From DAHUYF01 sp035509275 (GTDB taxonomy: Bacteria > Pseudomonadota > Alphaproteobacteria > ATCC43930 > CGMCC-115725): DNA of 64,000 nucleotides. The notes beneath the pieces are model-generated. The model had not been told where the DNA came from, did no database searches, and was given only the letters and a program-made list of their open reading frames with translations. The position numbers and the translations under genes were made by a program. Of this stretch, positions 27,521 through 36,323 are shown one piece after another. The first letter of the stretch is position 1. The number at the start of each line of letters is the position of its first letter. The stretch is from assembly GCA_035509275.1 (NCBI GenBank), contig DATJLU010000219.1, forward strand, positions 1-64,000, in the 5' to 3' direction.

Positions 27521-28015
27521 ATGAGAACAGGGGAATTGGGTCGGGCTGGGGGGCTGCGGCGCCGGCTGCCGGTGTTGACCGTCGCGGGGATCGGCATCGC
27601 CCTTGCCGCGCTCGTTCTGCTGGTCCTCGCCGAGGTTGGGGCAGGCGCCATTTCCACGGGTTTGCCGGCGCTGATCCTGTTGCTCGGCCTCTTGCTGGCG
27701 GTCATCGCTCAGCGCGAGCGCAGCCACCGCTTGGCGATCGAGGCGCTCAGCCGCGCCGAGGAGCGGCTCCCCCACACTCAGACACAGCTCACCGGCGTCG
27801 TTGCGCATGACTTGAACAATCTGCTCGGCGTCATCATCGGCAATCTCGATTTGCTGCTGGAGAGCCCGGAAGGCGACCCCGAAGCGCGGGAGCTGGCTGA
27901 AGCGGCGCGTGACGCGGCGCTGCGCTGCGTCGTGCCGATCGCACCCGGCGCGAACGATCAACCTGCCTTGCCGCTCAGACCGCGATCCCGCCTTCCGCCA
28001 TCAGGGGATCGATGA
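27521..28015 (+). pseudogene. Truncated histidine kinase (membrane anchor plus HisKA only)
   Basis: About 164 residues. Two adjacent membrane helices (about 15-65) lead to a short linker and a HisKA phosphoacceptor region, GVVAHDLNNLLGVIIGNLDLL, closely resembling the sequences in the two hybrid kinases at 29.8 and 32.3 kb. The homology stops after DAALRC, exactly where those kinases continue with LLTHQLLAFSR. The last 25 or so residues are read from the antisense of the convergent YedK gene's 3' end. There is no ATPase domain. I read this as a kinase gene that lost its 3' half by deletion. A functional phosphotransfer stub cannot be excluded. Confidence 0.6.
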
Positions 28016-28685
28016 GGCCGGGATCGTCATTCTTGACGCTGTTGACGCGCGGCGCGACGGGGTAGGCGCGCAGGCGCTCGGCCGGGAAGGGTTGCAGCAG
28101 TGCGCGGAGCGCCTCCGGCGCCGCCGGCTCTTCGCCGAGCCAACGCGCCCAGTCGCCGCGGTCGAGGATCACCGGCATCCGCTCATGGATCGGCTGCAGC
28201 AGATCGTTGGCATTGCAGGTGACGATGGTGCAGCTCCTGATCCAGGGCGCCGCATCGCTCGGCAGGCGCCGGTCGCGCCAATTCTCCCAGAGCCCGGCAA
28301 AGGCGAAGAGCGGCTCGTCCTTGGGCAGCACCGCGTAAGGCGTCTTGGTCTTTCCGTCCTTGCGCCATTCGTAGAAGCCGCTGGCCGGGATGAGGCAGCG
28401 CCGCGCGCGGAAGGCGTCGCGAAAGGCGCGCGTCGTGGCCAAGGTCTCGGCCCGGGCGTTGATGCAGCGGGCGCCGAAGGAAAGCTCCTCGGCCCAATGC
28501 GGCACCAGGCCCCAGCGCAGCGGGTCGAGCGCGCGCTCCCGCGTCTCGGCATTGAAGCGCACGGCGAGCACGGGATCGGTCGGCGCCAGATTGTAGCGCG
28601 CGGGATAGTTCGGCAACGGGTTCCGCGTGGCGAAGATGCGGGCGATCTCGGCCGCGGGCAGCTTGTTCAGAAAACGGCCGCACAT
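27975..28685 (-). CDS. yedK: SOS response-associated peptidase / HMCES-family protein
   Basis: The 236-residue SRAP-domain protein begins MCGRF: after removal of Met, Cys2 forms a thiazolidine crosslink with abasic sites in single-stranded DNA, protecting them from breakage. Other family motifs are YNLAPTDPVLAVR, LRWGLVPHWAEE, INARAETLATTRAFRDAFRARRCLIPASGFYEW (catalytic Asn, Arg and Glu), and the late HERMPVIL with the active-site His. The start at 28685 is fixed by the need for Cys2; the open frame extends about 109 residues further upstream but is not protein-like. It converges with, and overlaps the end of, the truncated kinase. No LexA box is recognised upstream. Confidence 0.95.
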   Translation of the reverse strand: MCGRFLNKLPAAEIARIFATRNPLPNYPARYNLAPTDPVLAVRFNAETRERALDPLRWGLVPHWAEELSFGARCINARAETLATTRAFRDAFRARRCLIPASGFYEWRKDGKTKTPYAVLPKDEPLFAFAGLWENWRDRRLPSDAAPWIRSCTIVTCNANDLLQPIHERMPVILDRGDWARWLGEEPAAPEALRALLQPFPAERLRAYPVAPRVNSVKNDDPGLIDPLMAEGGIAV

Positions 28686-28787
28686 CGCGCCAATCTTGGG
28701 GCGGGCGGCGCTCTGGTCAAGGCCGGCCGCCGATTTGCTATGGAGGGTGCGCCGCGGCGGCAAGCGGGCAGGCGAGAGGGTTCGGCG

Positions 28788-29315
28788 ATGAGCGGAAGTT
28801 TGGCAGAGACGCTCCAGGGCTGGCACGATTTCTATATGCTGATCGGCACCGCTTCGGCGACGCTGATCGGGCTCCTGTTCGTCGCGGCGTCGGTCGGCAT
28901 CAGCTACTTCACCCCCGAGCGCGAAGCCGGGCTGAAGGCCTTCCTCACGCCGACGGTGCTCCATTTCACCGCGGTGTTGACCGCCTGCCTGTTGGCGACG
29001 GCGCCGGCACACACGGTCATGTCCCTGGGAATTCTACTTGGGGTCGAGGGCATCCTCGGCGTCGGCTATGCAAGCTGGCTCTGGCTGCACATGTGGCGCC
29101 GCGGCTTCGTCAGCACGATCGATCTCGAAGATCGCAGCTGGTATGTGTTCGCACCGTTCCTTGCCTATCTCCTGATGGTGGTTGCCGGCATCGAGCTGCA
29201 GCGCGACATCGGGCCCGCTCTCGAGCTGTTCGCCGTGACCCTGTTGTTGCTGCTGTTGATCGGCATCCGCAATGCGTGGGACATGACGACGTGGATCGTC
29301 ATCCGGTCGAAGTAG
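28788..29315 (+). CDS. Hypothetical four-helix membrane protein
   Basis: The 175-residue protein has a short amphipathic N-terminus (WHDFYMLIGTASATLIGLLF) and four membrane helices near 15-35, 55-75, 80-105 and 125-160. The opening WxDFYxLxGxAxATLxGLLFVA is characteristic of an uncharacterised alphaproteobacterial/actinobacterial membrane family. No catalytic motif is seen. GAGAGGG lies nine bases before the ATG. It is divergent from yedK with about 100 bases between them and appears to be a single-gene unit. Confidence 0.8.
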   Translation: MSGSLAETLQGWHDFYMLIGTASATLIGLLFVAASVGISYFTPEREAGLKAFLTPTVLHFTAVLTACLLATAPAHTVMSLGILLGVEGILGVGYASWLWLHMWRRGFVSTIDLEDRSWYVFAPFLAYLLMVVAGIELQRDIGPALELFAVTLLLLLLIGIRNAWDMTTWIVIRSK

Positions 29316-29434
29316 CCACCGCGACGCCGCGCGCGCTCCGTTACAATTGAGCCGTCAAATGATGCTGTCCGTTGGTACAGCTTGCGTGCTGTCAGCGCTC
29401 ATCTATTTTCGCTGCCAGCAGGGGAAGGAGCGGC

Positions 29435-29593
29435 GTGGACGCAGCGGCGACTTATCGAAGAAAAGCGGCGCAGTTGCGTGAGAAGGCAAAAGGCGCCCGC
29501 GATCCGGTCGTGCATCAGGAGCTGCTGTCCCTCGCTGAGCAATACGAGACCCTCGCCAAGCGCGCCGAATCCGAAACCGGCGGCAACCCCTGA
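29435..29593 (+). CDS. Small hypothetical helical protein (52 aa)
   Basis: The predicted product starts at GTG with AAGGAG five bases before it: VDAAATYRRKAAQLREKAKG, then DPVVHQELLSLAEQYETLAKRAE. It is a charged helical hairpin of the kind repeatedly encoded in rhizobial and related genomes (pattern YRxxAxxLRxxAxxxxDPxxxxxLLxLAxxYxxLAxRAE). The function is unknown. It stands alone between two larger units. Confidence 0.7.
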   Translation: MDAAATYRRKAAQLREKAKGARDPVVHQELLSLAEQYETLAKRAESETGGNP

Positions 29594-29842
29594 CTTGGCC
29601 GGCGCAAAGGCTGTTCATCTCCGCTGAACGACCAGCCACCTCGTGCTGTTCACGTCGTCGAGTGACACAGCCGGAAGAGCGGCCGATCCATCCTAAAGAG
29701 AGAGTTGCGGAAGCTTGTCTTTGCTCTGCAGTTTAGCGGCATTGGGACGCAGTGAACGGCTCGGCGCTGGATGGACCGTCGCGAACACCTCGGCAAGCGG
29801 GTGGCGATGCCCGAAGGCGCCAGTGTGGGAGGATCAGAAAAG
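29594..29842. other. Intergenic region ahead of the first PAS hybrid kinase
   Basis: About 250 bases. The frame of the following kinase is open from 29771, but the best ribosome-binding site (GGGAGG) lies before 29843. No conserved regulatory site is recognised. Confidence 0.3.
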
Positions 29843-32266
29843 ATGAACCGCGGCGCGCTGGAATGGGCGCTGGCCGATGTTCTGCCAGTGGCACTTTATG
29901 TCTGCGACCGGGACGGAAGAATCGTGAAGTACAACCGCCGAGCGGTCGAGATCTGGGGCTGCGCGCCGGATCTGAAGGCGGCCGAGCCGCGGTTCTGCGG
30001 CGCTTACAAGATGTTCCGCGGCGATGGCGGTGAGCTGCCGCTCAATGAGAGTCCGATGGCGGAGGTGCTGCGCCGCGGGCTTCCCATCCGCGGCTTCGAG
30101 GCGCAGATCGAGCGCCCCGACGGGCAGCGGCTCATGTGCCGCCTCAACATCGAGCCGCTGTTCGACGAGCACGGCGCGATCACCGGCGCGGTGAGCTGCC
30201 TCGAGGACGTCACCGAAGCGCGGCGCGCCGCCGAAGAGGTCCGCCAAAGCCGCGAGCAGCTGCGGGCGATCATCGAGACGACACCGGAATGCATCACGAT
30301 CGTCACTGGCGACGGCACGCTGCTGCATATGAACCCGGCCGGGCTGCGGATGGTGGAGGCAGGCGCTGCCAGCGATGTCGAAGGCGGTTCGGTGCTGGAG
30401 CTGATTGCGCCCGAGCATCGCGAGCGCTGGCGCATCCATCACCGGCGCGTCTGTGACGGCGAGAAGCTCAGCTGGAGCTTCGACATCATCGGCCTCAACG
30501 GGACACGGCGGCCGATGGAGACCCATGCCGCACCGTTGTGCTTGCCCGATGGCAGTGTCGCGCAGCTTGCGGTGACCCGCGACGTTACGATGCGACAGAA
30601 TTACGAGCGCGCGCTGCTCGACAATGAGCGGCGCATGCGCGAGCTGCTCGAGGCGCTGCCGGTGGCGATCTATACCACCGATGCCAAGGGCCGCATCACT
30701 TTCTTCAACCGCGCCGCGGTGGAGCTGGCCGGTCGGCAGCCGGAGCTCGGCGCCGACCAATGGTGCGTCACCTGGCGTCTTTATTCGCCGGATGGCCGGC
30801 CGATACCGCTTGAGGAATGTCCGATGGCGGTCGCGCTGCGGGAGAACCGGCCGGTGCGCGGCGTTCAAGCGCTGGCCGAGCGGCCGGACGGGACGCGCGT
30901 GCCGTTCATTCCCTATCCGACGCCGCTGCGCGATGAGACCGGCAAGCTGATCGGCGCCGTCAACATGCTGGTCGATGTCAGCGCGCAGCAGCGGACCGAA
31001 GCGGAGCTGCGCCGGCTCAACGAACACCTCGAGGAGCGGGTCGAGGAGCGGCGCCAGGCGCTGGCGGCGCAGGTGGACGAGCGTCGCCGGGTCGAGGCCC
31101 AGCTGCACCAGTCGCAGAAGATGGAGGCGGTCGGGCAGCTCACCGGCGGCGTGGCGCATGATTTCAACAATCTGCTGACGGCGATCATGAGCAATCTCGA
31201 TCTGATCGAGATTCGCACGAAAGAGGAAACCATTCGCCGCCAGGCGGCGGCGGCGATCCGCGCCGCCAAGCGCGGCGCGCTGCTGACGCATCAACTCCTC
31301 GCCTTCTCGCGCAAACAATTCCTGCGGCCGCGCCCGACCGACATCAATGAGCTGGTGACGGGCCTGGGCGAGATGTTGCTGCGCACGCTCGGCGGCACGA
31401 TCCACGTCGAGCTGGCACTGGCCGACAATCTCTGGTCGGCGCTCATCGATCCCAGCCAGATCGAGAGCGCGATCCTCAATCTTGCCATCAATGCGCGCGA
31501 CGCCATGCCCGAAGGCGGCACGGTCACCCTCGAGACCGCCAATGTCCGGGTCGGCCAGCTCAACCGCACCGGCCAGCTCGGGCCCGGCGACTACGTGATG
31601 GTTGCCGTCGCCGACACCGGCACCGGCATGAGCGAGAACGTGAAGGCAAGAGCGTTCGAGCCCTTCTTCACCACGAAGGATGTCGGGCGGGGGTCAGGTC
31701 TGGGCCTGTCTCAGGTTTACGGCATCGCGCTGCAGTCGGGTGGCCTCGCCGAGATCGACACGACGCTCGGGCGTGGCACGACCGTGTGCATCTATCTGCC
31801 GCGCAGCGCTGCGCAGCAGGAGCGGTTGGGCGCCGAGAGCTATGCCTCGTCGACCAAGCCGCCACGGCGGCGTGAATGCATCCTGGTCGTGGACGATGAT
31901 GACGATGTGCGCGACGCCGTGGTCGAATATCTGAAAGAGCTCGGTTATGGCGTCGAGGCGGCGCGCTCCGGCAGCGCGGCCCTCGAGCGGCTCGAGAGCC
32001 GCTCCTTCGACTTGGTGGTGATGGATTTCGCCATGCCGGGAATGCACGGCGTCGAGGCCGGCCGGCTCATCCGCGCGCGCCGCCCGGGCGTGCCGATCCT
32101 GTTCGTGACCGGTCATGCCGATACGCCCGCCTTGAAGGACGATGCGCTGCCGCAGGCGATGCTGCGCAAGCCGTTCCTGCCCGTCGAGCTCGAGGCGAGG
32201 ATACGGGAGCTGCTGGCGGAGCGGCGAGCGGGCAAGGCGAATGTCGTGCCGCTGCGCTCCGCGTAG
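29843..32266 (+). CDS. PAS-containing hybrid sensor kinase (3 PAS-HisKA-HATPase-REC)
   Basis: The 807-residue cytoplasmic protein has three PAS domains (about 10-130, 140-260 and 265-385; note VALYVCDRDGRIVKYNRRAVE, and VAIYTTDAKGRITFFNRAAVE), a coiled coil with LEERVEERRQALAAQVDER, a HisKA domain with the phosphorylated His in GGVAHDFNNLLTAIMSNLD, an ATPase domain (NLAINARDAMPEGG, DTGTGMSENVKARAFEPFFTT, GSGLGLSQVYG) and a C-terminal receiver (ILVVDDDDDVRD; Asp in LVVMDFAMPGMHG). The GGGAGG 12 bases before 29843 decides the start. The PAS domains lack an obvious FixL-type haem His, so the signal is unknown. It is followed closely by a second kinase of the same class. Confidence 0.9.
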   Translation: MNRGALEWALADVLPVALYVCDRDGRIVKYNRRAVEIWGCAPDLKAAEPRFCGAYKMFRGDGGELPLNESPMAEVLRRGLPIRGFEAQIERPDGQRLMCRLNIEPLFDEHGAITGAVSCLEDVTEARRAAEEVRQSREQLRAIIETTPECITIVTGDGTLLHMNPAGLRMVEAGAASDVEGGSVLELIAPEHRERWRIHHRRVCDGEKLSWSFDIIGLNGTRRPMETHAAPLCLPDGSVAQLAVTRDVTMRQNYERALLDNERRMRELLEALPVAIYTTDAKGRITFFNRAAVELAGRQPELGADQWCVTWRLYSPDGRPIPLEECPMAVALRENRPVRGVQALAERPDGTRVPFIPYPTPLRDETGKLIGAVNMLVDVSAQQRTEAELRRLNEHLEERVEERRQALAAQVDERRRVEAQLHQSQKMEAVGQLTGGVAHDFNNLLTAIMSNLDLIEIRTKEETIRRQAAAAIRAAKRGALLTHQLLAFSRKQFLRPRPTDINELVTGLGEMLLRTLGGTIHVELALADNLWSALIDPSQIESAILNLAINARDAMPEGGTVTLETANVRVGQLNRTGQLGPGDYVMVAVADTGTGMSENVKARAFEPFFTTKDVGRGSGLGLSQVYGIALQSGGLAEIDTTLGRGTTVCIYLPRSAAQQERLGAESYASSTKPPRRRECILVVDDDDDVRDAVVEYLKELGYGVEAARSGSAALERLESRSFDLVVMDFAMPGMHGVEAGRLIRARRPGVPILFVTGHADTPALKDDALPQAMLRKPFLPVELEARIRELLAERRAGKANVVPLRSA

Positions 32267-32348
32267 CGCGAATGGCGCGAGGCGTGCGTCTTGCGGCGCA
32301 CTGCAACCGTCTCGCGCTGAAGCATCGCTGTTGGGAAAGGACTGATCG

Positions 32349-34373
32349 ATTAGCGGTCTGACCAACGAGAACGATTTGCGGGCGGCGGAGACGCCGCTGA
32401 GCGAGCGGCAGTTTCGCGATCTCGCCAATTCCATGCCGCAGCTTGCCTGGATGGCACGGCCCGACGGCTGGGTGTTCTGGTTCAACAAAGGTTGGTACGA
32501 ATACACGGGGACGACGCCGGCCGAGATGGAGGGCTGGGGCTGGCAAGCCGTCCACGACCCCGCGACTTTGCCGAAAGTGTTGGAAGGCTGGCGCCGCTCG
32601 ATCGCCACCGGCGCCCCGTTCGAGATGGTCTTCCCGCTGCGCGCCGCGGATGGCAGCTTTCGCTCGTTCCTGACGCGGGTGACGCCGGTGCGTGATGCGC
32701 AAGGCAGCATCATGCGCTGGTTCGGCACCAACACGGACATTACCGGGCAGCGCGACGTCGAAGACACGCTGCGCCGCCTCAACGATTACCTGGAAGAGCG
32801 CATCGCCCAGCGCTCGGCGGCACTCGGCGAAAGCGAGCGCCGCTTCCGCCTGCTGGTGGAAGGCGTCGTCGACTATGCGATCTTCATGCTCGACCCGGAA
32901 GGCCGCGTCACCAACTGGAACACCGGTGCCGCGCGCATCAAGGGCTACGCCGCGAGCGAGATCGTCGGCCAGCATTTCTCGCGCTTCTATACGGAGGAGG
33001 ATCGCGCCGAGGGTGTGCCGCAGCGGGCGCTCGCGACGGCGGCGCGCACCGGCAAGTTCGAGGCGGAAGGCTGGCGCGTGCGCAAGGACGGCACGCGCTT
33101 CTGGGCCAATGTGCTGATCGACGCAATCCGCGACGACGCCGGAGAGCTGATCGGCTTTGCCAAGATCACGCGCGACATGACCGAGCGCCGGGCGGTGGAG
33201 GAGCGGCTGCGGCAGGCGCAGAAGATGGAAGCGATCGGCCAGCTCACCGGCGGCGTCGCGCATGATTTCAACAACCTGCTGACCGTTATCTTCGGCAATC
33301 TCGAGACCTTGCTGCGCCGGTTGCCGGAAAAGGACGAGGACGATCTGCGCCGGCTCGTCGACGGCGCGATCCGTGGTGCGACGCGGGCGGCGCAGCTGAC
33401 GCAGCGGCTTCTCGCGTTCTCGCGCCGCCAGCCGCTGGAGCCGAAGCCGGTCAATTTGAACCGCCTCGTCGCCGGCGCCTCCGAGCTGCTGCAGCGCACC
33501 CTGGGCGAGCGCGTCGCGGTCGAGACCGTGCTCGGCGCCGGTCTCTGGTGGGTGCAGGTCGATCCCAGTCAGCTCGAAAGCGCGCTGCTCAATCTCGCGG
33601 TGAACTCCCGCGACGCCATGCCGGGAGGCGGCAAGCTTACCATCGAAACCACCAATACCTATCTCGACGACGCCTATGCCGCCGCGCAGGACGATCTTGC
33701 TGCCGGGCATTACGTGCTCCTGGCGGTGAGCGATACCGGCACCGGCATGCCCAAGGAGGTCATTGCCCGCGCCTTCGAGCCGTTCTTCACCACCAAGGCG
33801 CCAGGGGAGGGCACCGGGCTCGGCCTGTCGCAGGTCTGGGGCTTCATCAAGCAATCGGGCGGACATGTGCAGATCTACAGCGAGCCCGGGGAAGGGACGG
33901 CGGTGAAGCTCTACCTGCCGCGCCTCGCCACGGCGCCGGGGCAGGGGGAGAGCGACGAGAGCGTCGCTTCCGTGCCGATGGGACGGCGCGGCGAGACCAT
34001 CCTGGTGGTGGAGGATGACGATGATGTGCGCGCGCACAGCGTCGATATCCTGCGCGAGCTCGGCTATCGCGTGATTGCAGCGCCGGACGGGGCGAGCGCG
34101 CTCCGTGTCCTCGAGAGCGAGCCGGAGGTAAGGTTGCTGTTCACCGATATCGGGCTGCCCGGCGGGTTCAACGGCCGCCATCTCGCCGAAGAGGCGTGCC
34201 GCCGCTACCCGGCGCTGAAGCTGCTCTTCACCACCGCCTATGCGCGAAACGCTCTCCTGAACCAGGGCAAGCTCGAGCCCGGGGTCGATCTCGTGCTGAA
34301 GCCCTTCACCTATGCCGCCCTGGCGGCAAAGATCCGTGAGGTGCTCGACCGCCCGCCGCGGAGTGCCGAATAG
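32349..34373 (+). CDS. PAS-containing hybrid sensor kinase (2 PAS-HisKA-HATPase-REC)
   Basis: About 670 residues, sister to the upstream kinase. PAS 1 (about 20-140) contains MPQLAWMARPDGWVFWFNKG, PAS 2 (about 165-280) contains FMLDPEGRVTNWNTGAARIKGY, followed by HisKA with GGVAHDFNNLLTVIFGNLE, the ATPase domain with NLAVNSRDAMPGGG and GTGLGLSQVWGFIKQ, and a receiver with ILVVEDDDDVRAH and phosphoacceptor Asp in LLFTDIGLPGGFNG. The N-terminus is uncertain: the frame has a stop at 32343; candidates are ATT at 32349 (AAAGGA nine bases before it), CTG at 32358 and TTG at 32376. There is no in-frame ATG or GTG before the first PAS. It is soluble and separated from the upstream kinase by about 80 bases. 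Confidence 0.87.
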   Translation: MSGLTNENDLRAAETPLSERQFRDLANSMPQLAWMARPDGWVFWFNKGWYEYTGTTPAEMEGWGWQAVHDPATLPKVLEGWRRSIATGAPFEMVFPLRAADGSFRSFLTRVTPVRDAQGSIMRWFGTNTDITGQRDVEDTLRRLNDYLEERIAQRSAALGESERRFRLLVEGVVDYAIFMLDPEGRVTNWNTGAARIKGYAASEIVGQHFSRFYTEEDRAEGVPQRALATAARTGKFEAEGWRVRKDGTRFWANVLIDAIRDDAGELIGFAKITRDMTERRAVEERLRQAQKMEAIGQLTGGVAHDFNNLLTVIFGNLETLLRRLPEKDEDDLRRLVDGAIRGATRAAQLTQRLLAFSRRQPLEPKPVNLNRLVAGASELLQRTLGERVAVETVLGAGLWWVQVDPSQLESALLNLAVNSRDAMPGGGKLTIETTNTYLDDAYAAAQDDLAAGHYVLLAVSDTGTGMPKEVIARAFEPFFTTKAPGEGTGLGLSQVWGFIKQSGGHVQIYSEPGEGTAVKLYLPRLATAPGQGESDESVASVPMGRRGETILVVEDDDDVRAHSVDILRELGYRVIAAPDGASALRVLESEPEVRLLFTDIGLPGGFNGRHLAEEACRRYPALKLLFTTAYARNALLNQGKLEPGVDLVLKPFTYAALAAKIREVLDRPPRSAE

Positions 34374-34445
34374 CCGGGCCGCCCGCGGCCTTGTGCGGAG
34401 CGCCGGGCGCTCCCCATACTGACGCGGCTACTGGCGGAGCCGCTG

Positions 34446-35651
34446 ATGCCCTTCAACCTTACCCCCGCGCAACAAGCCCTGCAGCAGAAGGCGCGGGCGC
34501 TCGCGCGCGGCGAGATCGCGAGACGGGCCGCCGAAATCGACCGGTCCGAGCAATATCCCTGGGAGAATGTGGCGCTGCTGCGCGAGGCGGGTTTCTTCGG
34601 GATGACGATCCCCGCCGCCTATGGCGGGCAGGGTGCGAGCTATTTCGATGCGGTGCTGGTGATCGAGGAAATGGCGCAATGCTGCGGCGTCACCGCACGC
34701 ATTGTCGTCGAAGCGAATATGGGCGCCCTCGGCGCGATCATGGCCTATGGCAGCGAGCCGCAAAAGCGCCTGGCCGCGGAGCTCGTGCTCGCCGGCGACA
34801 AGCCGGCGATCTGCATCACTGAGCCGGCGGCTGGCAGCGCGGCGAGCGAGATGACGACGCGCGCCGACCGCCGCGGCAACGGCTTCGTCATCAATGGCCG
34901 CAAGCATTGGATCACCGGCGGCGGCGTCTCGCGGCTGCATCTCGTCTTCGCCCGCGTCTTCGACGAGGCCGGGCGGGAGGAGGGGATCGGCGGCTTCATC
35001 GCTCTGCGCGACGAGACCCCGGGGCTGCGCATCGGCAAGCGCGAGCCTGCCATGGGGCTGCGCGGCATCCCCGAGGCCGAGATCCTCTTCGAGGATATGG
35101 CGGTGCCGGCGGATGCGCTGATCCTGCCGCCGCGCGGCCTGCGGAAAGGGTTTGCCGATCTGATGACCGCCTATAACGGCCAGCGCATCGGCGCTGCGAC
35201 CGTGGCGCTCGGCCTCGCCGAAGGCGCCTACGCGCTGGCGCTCGCCTACGCACAAGAGCGCGAGCAGTTCGGCCGGCCGATCGCCGAATTCCAGGGGCTG
35301 CAGTGGATGCTTGCCGACATGGCGACCCAGCTCGCCGCCGCTCAAGCGCTCATCTACAAGGCAGCGGCGCCGGCCGGCTCGGCTTTCCCCGATGCTTGCG
35401 AGGCGGCGCAGGCGAAGATCTTCGCGTCGGAGATGGCGATCAAGGTGACCAACGACGCGCTGCAGCTCTTCGGCGCTGCAGGATATTCGCGCAATCTTCC
35501 GCTCGAGCGCATGGTACGCGACGCGCGCATGTTCACCATCGGCGGCGGCACGGCGCAGATCCTGCGCACGGTGGTGGCCTCGCGCCTCCTCGGCCGCAAG
35601 CTGCCGCAGACGCGCGACGGTTATGTCGCCGCGAGCGACAACAATGAATAG
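34446..35651 (+). CDS. Acyl-CoA dehydrogenase-fold protein, probably 3-sulfinopropanoyl-CoA desulfinase
   Basis: The 401-residue protein has the full acyl-CoA dehydrogenase fold (CITEPAAGS for flavin, FGRPIAEFQGLQ, LFGAAGYSR). The usual catalytic Glu is missing in both places known for the family: the medium/short-chain position reads TIGGGTAQ (Gly367 in place of Glu in xYEGTxxQ), and the isovaleryl-type position in YNGQRIGAA is Gln246. A Gln there, plus Arg85 in GVTARIVVEAN, matches what I recall of 3-sulfinopropanoyl-CoA desulfinase (Acd DPN7 family), which removes sulfite from 3-sulfinopropanoyl-CoA during disulfide and taurine-related organosulfur breakdown. No 3SP-CoA ligase or transferase is adjacent. 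The ATG at 34446 has GGCGGAG before it. The fold is certain; the desulfinase call is an inference. Confidence 0.65.
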   Translation: MPFNLTPAQQALQQKARALARGEIARRAAEIDRSEQYPWENVALLREAGFFGMTIPAAYGGQGASYFDAVLVIEEMAQCCGVTARIVVEANMGALGAIMAYGSEPQKRLAAELVLAGDKPAICITEPAAGSAASEMTTRADRRGNGFVINGRKHWITGGGVSRLHLVFARVFDEAGREEGIGGFIALRDETPGLRIGKREPAMGLRGIPEAEILFEDMAVPADALILPPRGLRKGFADLMTAYNGQRIGAATVALGLAEGAYALALAYAQEREQFGRPIAEFQGLQWMLADMATQLAAAQALIYKAAAPAGSAFPDACEAAQAKIFASEMAIKVTNDALQLFGAAGYSRNLPLERMVRDARMFTIGGGTAQILRTVVASRLLGRKLPQTRDGYVAASDNNE

Positions 35652-35723
35652 CGATTCTCCATAGCTTTACCCTTCGTTTACCATGCCGGCGCATGATCCG
35701 TGCCCCGCTTTTCACGGTGATGT

Positions 35724-36248
35724 GTGGCTGACTATCGCAACCTTCCGATTCTTCGACAGGCGCTCGCGCATTGGCAAAAGATGCGTGGGGCACGGCCCAT
35801 GCCGGCGCGGCGCGACTTCGATCCGGCGGAGGTGCCGGCGCTCCTGCCGCATGTGCAGCTGATCGATCGCGTGGCCGGCCGCTATCGTTACCGGCTCGTC
35901 GGTACGGAGCTGGTTCAAGTCTTCGGCCGCGACTACACCGGGCAGTTCCCGGACGAGATGTTTTCGGACAACCGTGGACCGTTCATCTGCCAGGTGTTCG
36001 ACAAGGTGCGCGAGGCGCGGCAGCCGATGTTCCTGCGCAGCCGCTACATCACCGCAAAGAATCTCGATTTCGCGGCCAACCGCCTCTATCTGCCGCTGTC
36101 AGAGGATGGGCACGAGGTCAATATGATCCTCGGTGTTTTGACCTTCGACTTCGGCACCATCGCACCGGTCGCCGGCGCCTGGGGCTCGGCCGAGCTGGCG
36201 CCCGACGGCTCCTTTCTCGAGCTCGTCCCCGTCGACGGCGGAGGTTGA
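35724..36248 (+). CDS. PAS_5-family protein
   Basis: The 174-residue protein begins MADYRNLPILRQALAHWQKMRGARPMPAR-like and carries the family string LPHVQLIDRVAGRYRYRLVG, matching the PAS_5 type seen in many alphaproteobacteria (initial YWxxxRGxRxMPxRxDxDPxEIP, then the PAS core with L[VI]GT). There is no output domain. The start is a GTG with no clear ribosome-binding site. It lies 72 bases after the desulfinase-like gene and just before an MFS gene. A single-PAS protein like this may bind small ligands or act as an adaptor. Confidence 0.8.
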   Translation: MADYRNLPILRQALAHWQKMRGARPMPARRDFDPAEVPALLPHVQLIDRVAGRYRYRLVGTELVQVFGRDYTGQFPDEMFSDNRGPFICQVFDKVREARQPMFLRSRYITAKNLDFAANRLYLPLSEDGHEVNMILGVLTFDFGTIAPVAGAWGSAELAPDGSFLELVPVDGGG

Positions 36249-36323
36249 CGAACGCCTTCAAGCTCGCTTCGTTTCAAGGCAGGTTGAAGGTGTCCGGCGA
36301 CACAGGCGAGGGGCATTTGCGCC

